From Trifolium pratense (lineage: Eukaryota; Streptophyta; Magnoliopsida; Fabales; Fabaceae), in assembly GCF_020283565.1 (NCBI RefSeq), contig NC_060059.1:8067501-8131500 (forward strand): DNA of 64,000 bases. The letters run 5' to 3'. Each line of letters begins with the position of its first letter. Position 1 is the first letter of the stretch. This document shows, piece after piece, positions 55,036 through 64,000 of this stretch. The position numbers and the translations under genes were made by a program. A model generated the notes under the pieces. The model did not search any database and was not told where the DNA came from. It was given only the letters and a program-made list of their open reading frames with translations.

Positions 55036-56402
55036 GTTGCTAGTGTGACCTTCAATTCATTGACACGCCACCATCCATTTTGCAGCTACCTTTTACTTCA
55101 ATTGGATTGGGCTGCGACATTCAAAGTTTAATTTAGTGAGTCAGAATCGATAGAGACACAAACATAGTAAAATTAAAATCATAGTAATCGTTCGTAGGTA
55201 TGAAAAAGACTTACATTAACCAAGTCTAATAGTGTTATATTATCAATTGACATGTGCAAACATATGTACATAATTGAGTTTTTCTTTTTGCGCTTCCTAA
55301 ATGTTCTCGCATGTTCTCCAAAATTTCAAAAATATTTTTTCACTACTTAAGTAGCGAATTCAGGGACGCAAAATCTAAAAAATATAGTTCGCATTTTAGG
55401 ATGCAAATTGTTGTTTTCTCAATTTTTTCTATTTCCACACTTACATCATATGTTGCGAGAGGGTAAAATTAGAATGTCATGGGGCGCATGAAAGACTTAG
55501 TGGGCGCAAAAAAAAGAACTTACATAATTTGCTATGTTACATAATTTTTTACTCTTTTTATTAGTTAAAATTTTGAGCCTAAAACTTTAATTTGAGTTAT
55601 TAGACCTTGGATCAGCCCTGATTATGTTTAAACTTTAAAGTATTTGAACTCGAGTTAAGTGTAATATATATAGTGTTATGTTATATGAAACCTTCTCTTT
55701 ATCAATTTTTATTAAACTTTATTTATATTTCGACCAAACTGTAGATTAATAGAGTTAACTTTTTAAAAATTGAAGGGTTAAAGAAAAACACAACTTTGGC
55801 ACGTGCTATCCACTTAGATTTTGATTTTTTGTGAAACTTTTTTTGTGTCTTTTTCTTTTTCTCTATTATGTTTGGGATTGATGCACATTGCACATCATAA
55901 AATCTGTTTACCCCACTTGGTTTTGTTTTGTGATACGTTGTGAGCTTATTATTGGACCACATAACCAACAATAAAATTCAACGCTTTATGCGTCCAATCA
56001 TTTTATGTTTTTTTCAAATTGTTAGGTACATGAACATTGAACACCATCCATTTTGACAAATTTCTTTGTGTAGTAGTTTCCTTTCATTTTTCTAAAAGAA
56101 TTTTAACTTTGCTCGTGTGATAAACGTAATACTTTTTTCATTACTATAAAAGGAAATAATATAGATAATGAGGCATATATAGTCGAGCACTAATGCTTTT
56201 ATAAAGAAAATGGGGTATGAAGTTGAAACTATTATTAGTTTAAAATATTAAAATTTGAGTATGAATAAGCCCCGGAAGTTCAAATGTGCATATGATAAAT
56301 TGATCATAAGCCGATGAAGGGTAAAACATAAATTAAACACAAGTGATACGCTAATCCATACAGAATAAAAACAAAATTAACCTTAAAATAGTTATATATG
56401 GA
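55034..56402. other. intergenic AT-rich sequence
   Basis: No gene or bounded element recognised. The open frames here are short and compositionally random. Confidence 0.5.
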
Positions 56403-56540
56403 TCGCCCTCGTGAGCACAATTCAGTTGGTAGGGACAATTGCATGTAATATGTAGAGACTGAAATTCGAACTCTGATAATTTCATTTATTGACCTTAAAT
56501 TGTAAAATTTTAGCCACTAAACCACTTAAAAAAAAATTAT
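56403..56540 (+). mobile_element. tRNA-derived SINE-like element, family S3
   Basis: CAATTCAGTTGGTAGGGACA (A-box region), then GAAATTCGAACTCTG (B-box core TTCGAAC), then TTTAGCCACTAAACCACTTA and an A-run. It parallels the copy at 2125. Confidence 0.55.
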
Positions 56541-58789
56541 ACATGAGTTCTTTTATTCTCAGTAACAGTTTTGGTAATGAATCGGCATCATCTTTTTACC
56601 AGTTATTAGCACTTAAAAATTTATCACTTTCACTAGCTCTACAACTTGGCATCCATACACACGACAGCTTTCCAAAAGAACCTTGTTAAATTAATTATTA
56701 TATACTCTAAAAGGTTTATTTATCTCAACACTTTTGTTTTTTCATACACATTTGCTTAGGTTGTTTATAAAAAAACATAAATAACATTTTTAAATATAAT
56801 TCCAATGTTTTACTTTCATTGTTATCTATTGTAAAATAAAAATGAGAAAAAATATATATAAATAAAGGGAACCTCGGTGCTAATCAAATAAAGAAATGTT
56901 CAAAATTAAATAAAAGATCGGTGGCGATTGAGAAAAAAATATAGTACAATGAATAAATAAAAAGCCAAAGCAAAAAAGAAAACCAAAAGAAAGTATTAAA
57001 GAAAGAAAAACAAAAGTGCATTTAGTGAGAATGCAGTGTTTGTGAAATTGAAGACATAGCAAGTGTCTGATGGGATAAGTATGGTGAACAGTGGAATGGT
57101 ACACTCTGCCTATGGGACACCTAAGCTTTGTTCATGTTGAGTTCATTGAACATAGTGTTTATTTTCCCTGTAAAAAGGAAGCAAGATAAAACTTTTCCTT
57201 TGCTTGTTTGGAAGGCATAAAATTGTGTCTGAAAATCTATAATTGATTTTGACATAGGTAAATGGTTTTTTCTCAAATTACTATTAAAAGCAATGTTAGT
57301 TGTTAGTATTAACCCTTAGCTCAACTAGCTTAACCACCAGTTGAGCTACCCATCTCCACTCGTTTAAAGTTGGAGTCTTGATTTCCTCTAGAATTGGTTT
57401 GTAGCATCAAAATATACTCTTTTTAATCCACTTTTAAGTGAATATATTAAAATATAAATAGTTTCCTATTTAATTCATTTTGAATCAAAATTAATTTTAT
57501 GGAAATAGTTTAATCAGTATTAATTTTTACCTTCACAATATGATTAAAAAAAATTCCTACACAACAAGTTACATATGTCTCATATAAAAAATAAAAAAAA
57601 AAACTTGGGGTACACATGAAAAATAAAAACAAACACACTAAACTCATGCATGACTCTGAGTCTCTGACCCAACAACTTCAATCTACACAACAAAATTGAA
57701 AACGTTTTCTTTTTTACTCGATAACAACGTATTAATTAATTAATTCATTCAAATTTATAGGGAATACATCTATCGAAATCTGCAAACAGGCTTACAGCAT
57801 CCGAGTTAATAACATAAAACAGTCTAATGTCTAAGACAAAGTCTACAATTGAAATGACAAAATTTAAATGTCCGGGATAATCATGTATCTAGATCTGCAA
57901 AGTTGATCCGCACTGAGTTGGGATCAAAACAAACTGCAAATTTGATGAAAGTACAAAAGCAAGTATTTTCAATATATCGTATCCACATAGACTAGTGTGA
58001 TATCAATTGTTCATTCACGATTTCCATGATTTTACGTGAGGGTTTTATATGATTTTTGTTTCGGAACATAAAAAGTGTGATATGAAAATATTTAGAAATG
58101 CAGAGAAGAGAAATTGTCGGGATTAGACTTTATTATTTCATTCACATGTACCATTCAACTATCGACATATATATTTCATTCACCAAACATTATTATCACA
58201 TATCTCTCGTCGAACGTATCCGTGTCCAGATTACGCCGTGAGATCTATTGTATCGATTAACCTTCGATGTCTCGAATCATTAATCGGCACAATAGCTTTA
58301 AGCACTGATATTTCTAAGTGATTATTAAACATCAAGACCTATGTCTAGATTTTGAGGTTTAACAAGTGTTTATCTTAATCTTTGATTCAAACAACATATG
58401 TCTATATCATTCAAATCTTTTTATATAAACAAGCAAAACAAGATAACACTAATATTGATTGATGAATAAAACATATATATCATAGTAAAGATGAGTACAT
58501 GATCATAAAACAACTACATCTAATCCCAACAAGGAGAAATTTAGCTACACATAGTTTTGATCAACTTACAAGATTGAAGAGTGAAGAAAATGAAGATCAT
58601 CTCTTGATTTCTCAAGTTTGTGTGATGAATCCACCTTAAAAACTCCTCTAGAACCCTAAACTAGTGTTACACTCGTATTTGATCACTTATAGTATCTCAA
58701 TTTGTCAATAAGGTTTTTGAACGTCTCGCTCAAGAAGCATCGGATAGCAATTTATTGGAGTTAGGGATTGTATTACTCTTATATAGTTA
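56541..58789. other. intergenic with repeat relics
   Basis: 57307-57420 holds a SINE-like phrase on the minus strand (GGTAGCTCAACTGGTGGTTA). 57711-57990 is the partner of the repeat at 4590-4840. 58190-58750 has no identifiable coding content and may be an LTR-type leader for the copia fragment that follows. No gene is seen. Confidence 0.4.
57711..57990 (-). repeat. dispersed repeat, diverged copy of 4590-4840
   Basis: Same ordered blocks as 4590-4840: ATTCATTCAAATTTATAGG, AACATAAAACAGTCT, ATGACAAAATTTAAATGTCC, ATCTAGATCTGCAAAGTTG. Identity unknown. Confidence 0.45.
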
Positions 58790-59170
58790 TCCAAAAAAAT
58801 CTCTTTATGGCCTCAAACAGGCCCCTCGTGCATGGTACCAAAAGTTTGCCGATTTTATCTTCACTCTTGGTTTCTCTCACATCAAATCTGACCACTCTCT
58901 ATTTATTTATCGAAAAGGAAATGATATGGCATACTTTCTGCTTTATGTTGACGACATCATTCTTACTGCATCATCTGATGATCTTCGTCAGCCTATTATG
59001 TCACTTTTTGCCTCTGAATTTGCTATGAAAGATTTTGGCACTTCGAGCTATTTTATGGGTCTTGCAGTTACACGTCATGTAGGTGGCCTATTTCTTAGCC
59101 AAAGAAAATATGTTTCAGAGATAATCAAACGAGCAGGCATGACTTCATGCAAACCAGACTCTGATACCAT
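58790..59170 (+). pseudogene. copia-type reverse transcriptase fragment
   Basis: The open frame contains KSLYGLKQAPRAWYQKF, SDHSLFIYRKGNDMAYFLLY, then VDDIILTAS, and FLSQRKYVSEIIKRAGM. These are consecutive landmarks of the Ty1/copia RT domain including the catalytic YVDD box. Integrase upstream and RNase H downstream are missing. At 59159-59171 the coding sequence passes directly into GACTCTGATACCA, which is the complement of an initiator-Met PBS, followed by a noncoding stretch. The fragment is therefore fused to the edge of another retroelement. Confidence 0.82.
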
Positions 59171-59349
59171 ATTAGGTGTAATACTGTGTTGCCTTTCTCA
59201 TTACTTTGATCAACATATATACAACAATACATGAGAGATTATTGTCTACAATTAAGGTAGGACAGCTATGTGCATACTGTAACAATCCTTTACATTTATT
59301 TACATAATTATGATGAGAGATATTCGTATTCTAACATCTAAAATAATGA
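59171..59349. other. possible LTR-derived sequence after the copia fragment
   Basis: TATTAGGTGTAATACTGTGT and what follows, directly after the PBS complement, is placed where the 5' LTR of a minus-strand element would be. No second LTR is found in the window. Confidence 0.35.
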
Positions 59350-60164
59350 TGAACATTTCTGCAATTGTTAAAGAAGTTGCAGATATAAACGTAGCAAAAA
59401 GTGTAACAAAAAAAATAATAGCATTAGGAAAGAGATGCAGGAGAAAGAATAGCCCTCCAAGAAGCTTTCTCACTAGGCCACTTCATCATCAATTTTTGGT
59501 TTTCACATTTTTCATTGTTTGGAATTTCAGTTCAATTGTAAAAAAAAGGAAAAAGTATATTCAGTTCACCATTTTCATATTTCATCTTCTGTTCCACCTT
59601 TAACAATATTTATGATTCGCCTTGCATTTTTTGTTTACGTACAATTACTGATTCAAAATTTGAGAATGATGAAGAATTATATAAACATTTGATTCTATGA
59701 AAGTCACATCAATTATCAAATTATGTTTTTATACGTAAACAAACAATGGGGGGAAATTAACGGGCAAGGTAAATGGAGGGAAATTAATGGGATCGTTGAC
59801 AAATTGAAATTAATTGGGGAAGTTTCTGCATTGGTTAAACGTGCACAGATAAACGCAGAAAAAAAAAACGTGGCAAAAAAGAATAACATGCAAGGGAAAG
59901 AAGGGTCCTCCAAGAAGCTTTCTTACTAGGCCACTAAATCATCAATTTTAGGTTTTCAAGTTTTTCATCGTTTGAATTTTATCTCAATTGTAAAAAACTC
60001 AGTTCACCATTTTCGTTTTCCGCTTCTGTTCCACCACTTTAACAATATTTGTCATTCGCCTTGCATTTTTTGTTTATGTACAATTACTGATTCAAAATTT
60101 GATAATGATAAAGAATTTTATAAACATTTAAATCTATGAAAGTCGCATCAATTATCACATTATG
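59350..60164 (+). repeat. about 450-bp noncoding tandem duplication
   Basis: Copies at about 59350-59725 and 59820-60164, sharing GATATAAACG/GATAAACGC, CTCCAAGAAGCTTTCT, ACTAGGCCACT, TTCTGTTCCACC, ATTCGCCTTGCATTTTTTGT and ACAATTACTGATTCAAAATT. The copies differ by many indels, so the duplication is old. No gene is recognised in either. Confidence 0.75.
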
Positions 60165-60932
60165 TTGAGATAGTTTATATGCATTTATCGAAAATGATTA
60201 TTATGGTTTTTTTTACTGCTATTATTATGGTTATATTATAATTAAGTTTTTTCTGTGTTTAACTCTTTGATTTTTAGAAAAATAAATTTTTTCTGTGTTT
60301 GACAAAAAAACTGTCGAGTAGAACTTGTTTTAACCACTTTGATGAGAGTTAGACAATGTTAAATATCAAATATCAAATTCATTGTTACACTTTTTAAAAT
60401 TAAGGGACCTTGTACTTCAAAAAAATAAAAAATAAAAGGAGAACTTAAACATTTATGATTTTCATCAAATATAAAAAGTTGCGATTATAAAACACATAAG
60501 CAAGATAGAAGTTGGGAATGGCGGTGAGTTCATAAAAAAATAATAACAAATTGACGAAACGCAAGAAATAAACTGATTTAAATTTCCACTCAATTTCTGC
60601 TTTCCTATATTACCCTTGTATGGTAAGTTTGTCAAACCTATCGTGAAAATTCGTAATCAGCCCTTCCCCTTCCCTTCCTTCAAACTCGCAATCACAACCT
60701 GAAAGTTTAGAGGCTGGCTATCACTAAAGAAAGTACCTGAAGGGGTAAATAAAAGGCCACAAAAACCAGCTTTTAATGTGGTAAAGAATTTTTATTTTCG
60801 ATATTGCGAATTTAAATTCTGATATGTTTGATTTTGATTTATAGGTTACTTGTAATGGATACTTGTTAGAAGAAGGATCAATGTGTTGCTTTATATGGCT
60901 ACTTCTAATGTGCACAAGTAGCACAAATTGTG
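60165..60932. other. intergenic AT-rich sequence
   Basis: No coding frame or bounded element. TTCCCCTTCCCTTCC at about 60664 is a pyrimidine patch without an adjoining gene. Confidence 0.45.
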
Positions 60933-61263
60933 CACCATGCACAAGTTGCTCGTATTATTATAACGAATACGAATTTTACAAAATTCATCGTTGGATTGAA
61001 AGTTTATATCATATAGATCGTCCATAATTTTTTTTAAAAAAATCGAAAATTATTTGATATGTTATTGTGACCCATCAAAATTAACGGTTTATGAATTTTA
61101 ATTGAATACCGTTAATCTTGATGAGTCTCAATAACATATCAAATAATTTTTAATTTTTTTTAAAAAATTTATGGATGATCTATATGATATAAACTTTCAA
61201 TCCAACGGTAGATTTTATAAAATTCGTATTCGTTATAATAATATTCGAAACTTGTGCACCATG
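60933..61263. mobile_element. 330-bp palindromic MITE
   Basis: The arms of about 150 bases are inverted copies: GCACAAGTTGCTCGTATTAT / GCACAAGTTTCGAATATTAT, then TATAACGAATACGAA, GATATAAACTTTC-type text, TCAAATAATTTT and TAACGGT on both sides of a short AT-rich centre. It would fold into one long hairpin if transcribed. Ends and target duplication not resolved. Confidence 0.65.
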
Positions 61264-62322
61264 GAAGACTTAGTGAAGTCTTCCATGTTAGCCAAAGCCT
61301 ATATTCATTTAACTGGACTTTTGGGTGAGAGCCCTAATTGTAATGAATTGGACTTTTTTCCGTAATAATTCTTCTAAGTGAATGTTGGTGCAGTTCAGGC
61401 TGAGCAGGAGACGAGGAAGGGTGACTAATGGGGAAGAGAAGAAAGGTGGTGAGTTTGAATTTTAAACTTTTGAGTTTTACAGTTATGAAGATGAAGATTT
61501 CAAGATTTAGAAGGTGATAAGCTGCTCAGTTTATTTCTGGGTTTTATAATAAAGGGTTAAAAAATAAAAAATGTCGGGTTGATGGTCGAACGGCACGGCT
61601 GGGTCATTTAAATGCGCTGTGACATGGACTATTAAGTTTTCACCAAGCATACCAGAAACAACCTTGTACATCACATTTACCTTTGCTCTTCATCTTTATA
61701 CATTTTAACACTATAATCAACTTCAAACTAGTCATTGACTCGGTCAACATCAAACTAGTGAGCTAGTATTGGCCAAATTGCATGTCTGAATAGTCTCGTG
61801 CGGTTCAGGGTCAGAGCAAATATGGGATCATGTCCCATGATGAAATACAACCATAGAGAAGTTGGAGCATGTGAACAACTGCACTGTCAATTATATTTTC
61901 TATTATATTGCACTTTCATCCCTCTTTTTTTTTTCTTTATTTCTCTTCTAATAACTAGCATTGTCTTCTTTCATTCATGGGTGTTTTGTTCGCGTAGGTT
62001 TGAGAATCTCACTCCATATAGAATCTGTGTCCCTCGTTTACTGTGCACACATCAATAGGCTACAGAAACTCGGCCAACAATTCATCCACCTTTAAATGAC
62101 AACTGAGTGCACTTATGGTTTATTGTGGCGTACAAAAATGCCGACATACAGTCCAAAACTTATTAAAATGTGGTAATTGTCATCCACCTTTACAAACAAA
62201 GAGAAGAAAGGACAACAATGCAAAGAATACAACTTTTCATTAACTACAAAATCAAAAATATACAACATTAAATACATAATAGGCAAACAAACTAAAAGAA
62301 TAAGGGTGCTAGTTTATATTCA
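61264..62322. other. intergenic and 3' UTR of SEC5
   Basis: The part next to 62323 is the 3' UTR of the minus-strand SEC5 gene (probably a few hundred bases). The rest has no recognisable gene. TTCACTAAGTCTTCCATG at about 61264-61290 (minus strand) forms a small palindrome with its neighbour. Confidence 0.4.
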
Positions 62323-62878
62323 TCAATATCTATTCCGTGAGAAACCTGAGGATCCTGTATTATGTGTACCTTTGGAGGATCTGCTAGGAGACTCCATTGA
62401 ATTCCTGTAGGGAGAATAGGCAGCTTTGGCTGGTTCTGGCACAGAGTCCAAAGGAATAGATTCTGCAAAGCATGCCGTATTAATGCGTGTCCGCTCAAGT
62501 TCTAATTGAAGGAACTCCGAGCTGTACTGCTGTGCAAGAGACTGAAATGCACAATATACAGCTTTAGACAGTAAATTTAGCAGCAGATTTTCATAATCAC
62601 AAATTTAATTAGCATTTTCAGGATTCAGACACACGAAATGAATACTACACTAATCAGTTGCTTACAATGAGCTCGTCTGGTGTTACAGTTGTTCCTTGTT
62701 TATCATCTGCAATTGCATCTTCACTACCACGAGTTGTCCGACGATTATGTCCTGGATTATCGACAACATCAGTCACACTCTCGGTGGCTTTCTCCAAAAG
62801 TAGTCCTTGTAAAGACTTCAAGGAATCTCTTGCATCGGATGTGAAATATGGGTTTAATACTGTCTCGAAGTACTCAAG
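62323..62878 (-). CDS. SEC5: exocyst complex component SEC5, last two exons (5' part outside window)
   Basis: The minus-strand exons 62666-62878 (71 codons, acceptor CTGCAG) and 62323-62541 (72 codons and stop, acceptor TTTCAG) join in phase. Together they read LEYFETVLNPYFTSDARDSL, then KSLQGLLLEKATESV, PGHNRRTTRGSEDAIADD, LAQQYSSEFLQLELERTRIN and TACFAESIPLDSVPE, ending SGFSRNRY. This is the conserved C-terminus of plant SEC5, a subunit of the octameric exocyst that tethers secretory vesicles to the plasma membrane. 62882-64000 shows no further SEC5 exon, so an intron of more than 1.1 kb separates these exons from the rest. No frameshift is seen. Assignment to a particular SEC5 paralogue is not possible from this part. 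Confidence 0.92.
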
Positions 62879-64000
62879 CTGCAGGATTATACATGTTAGT
62901 TAATCAAGAAGAGTGCTAAACATTAAGCTCCTAGTCATCACATCTCAAAATAAATAATGTAGGTAAAGGCCGTGAAATATAATTGATATAAATATATTAA
63001 GGGTCATATTAGCTTTAAATAGTAATTTTGTCTTGAAAAAATCAATCTTTGACTTCTAAAATCATAAAGTAAAAGAGTTTCAATACAAAATTTCTTCAAA
63101 TAGTACACTAACAAATGCCCCAAGCGCACATATTAGCTTTTGCCATATATTAAAAATAATGTCATGAAGAAAACACTTTATGACCCGGTATCTACCTAGT
63201 GAAGCAGTTCGGGGTTACCCAACCTATCCTATATATACATATAATCTTAATATGGGGTTTTATTTTACTCTTCTAGTTAGCATTTTTATCTTTTTCTCCA
63301 TCCACTACTTAAAAGTTTGATTGTCATTTTATGTAGCCATGCTTAAATTATTGCAGATTTTTGTATATTTGAAAACAAACTAAACATGCAAAGTGATATA
63401 TTATTGTTCTTCTCTTATTATAGCAATGTCGTAGAACTATAAAGTAGAAAATGCCTCCTATATTAAGAGAAATCCTAGTTTATATGTATTTATAAGTTAT
63501 GAGAACTTTTTCCTTTTGAACATAGCTATATGATAACAAATCATTTGCACTTATGTCCAATCTTAATTAGACTCGTACAATTTTAGGACCAAGTTCAAGT
63601 TCAAAGTGTGGCCCAATCAAAACTTGAGAGTTGGGTGAAGCCAAAACATAACTCATCTCAACCCGTCTCTTTAACAGATTGTCACCCCCAAATCCCAGGG
63701 TAGAATAGGCGTGTTCTCTAATTCTTCCAACTGTGACTGGAGAGCACCAGTGTTGCAGAAGAAGAATATACTTGAGCACTTTCTCCCCCTTTCACTTTTT
63801 TTCACCTCACTTTTCTCTATCTCTTCCTTTCACAATGCATCACATCTCTCTTTCCTACATAGTATTTCCTCCCAAATAGGTGTGAAAAAAAATTTATCCA
63901 TTGCCCAGACAAAGCATTTTTTAAAGTTAAGTTACAAATGCATTATAGAAGTTGCATTCTTTCTTTGGATCACTAGGGAAGAACAGTGAGAAAAGGGGAG
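62879..64000 (-). other. SEC5 intron (start) and unassigned sequence
   Basis: The sequence 5' of the penultimate SEC5 exon. 63560-63780 is less AT-rich and open in one frame on the minus strand but resembles no SEC5 or other known protein. No repeat with clear ends is found. Confidence 0.4.

Noticed and set aside
63567..63779. 70-codon minus-strand frame as a further SEC5 exon
   Set aside because: No likeness to SEC5 and no convincing splice sites in the needed phase.

Overview
The window is plant nuclear DNA. It is AT-rich, its genes are interrupted by GT-AG introns, and it carries plant gene families: eEF1A, a half-size ABCG transporter, an exocyst SEC5 subunit, a PA-TM-RING ubiquitin ligase and a DUF688-type protein. 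The repeats (L1-type LINEs, copia elements, TRIMs, tRNA-derived SINEs, many hAT MITEs) and the gene sequences look like a legume, most likely Medicago or a close relative. That attribution is inference from recognition and no search was run.

Genes from left to right: (1) 1-1482, plus strand, the 3' part of an RMR-type PA-TM-RING E3 ligase whose start lies off the left edge; (2) 8686-10432 and 12262-12993, plus strand, two paralogous coiled-coil proteins of unknown function, the second without a recognisable second exon; (3) 14527-15955, minus strand, eEF1A with a 5'-UTR intron and a duplicated 3' UTR; (4) 23811-24202, minus strand, an orphan fragment of a CWC16/YJU2-type splicing factor; (5) 33596-34246, minus strand, a DUF688-like protein; (6) 40324-47412, minus strand, a complete three-exon ABCG transporter closest to the ABA exporter ABCG25, with a 4.9-kb intron and an ABRE-like site upstream; (7) 62323-62878, minus strand, the last two exons of exocyst SEC5, whose 5' part lies off the right edge. 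The genes look functionally unrelated; the window is an ordinary euchromatic mosaic of single genes and repeats.

Most other sequence is mobile DNA, and many insertions can be bounded by target-site duplications read directly from the sequence. They include five hAT-type MITEs with perfect 8-bp duplications (7712, 9809, 26404, 31195, 35276), a 704-bp Mutator-like element with a 9-bp duplication (16658), a 5.9-kb copia-type LTR element with 98.5% identical LTRs and a 5-bp duplication (17494-23364), a TRIM solo LTR (24203), two TRIMs joined end to end inside one 5-bp duplication (29772-30431), two further TRIMs (32327, 49453), two 5'-truncated LINEs (5357, 54048), SINEs of at least three families, and a copia reverse-transcriptase fragment (58790).

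The least explained signal is inside the 5.9-kb LTR element. About 25 short hairpins share a TTC-N-G loop closed by C-G, while their arms differ from copy to copy but stay complementary. The second is the tandem TRIM pair sharing a single target-site duplication.
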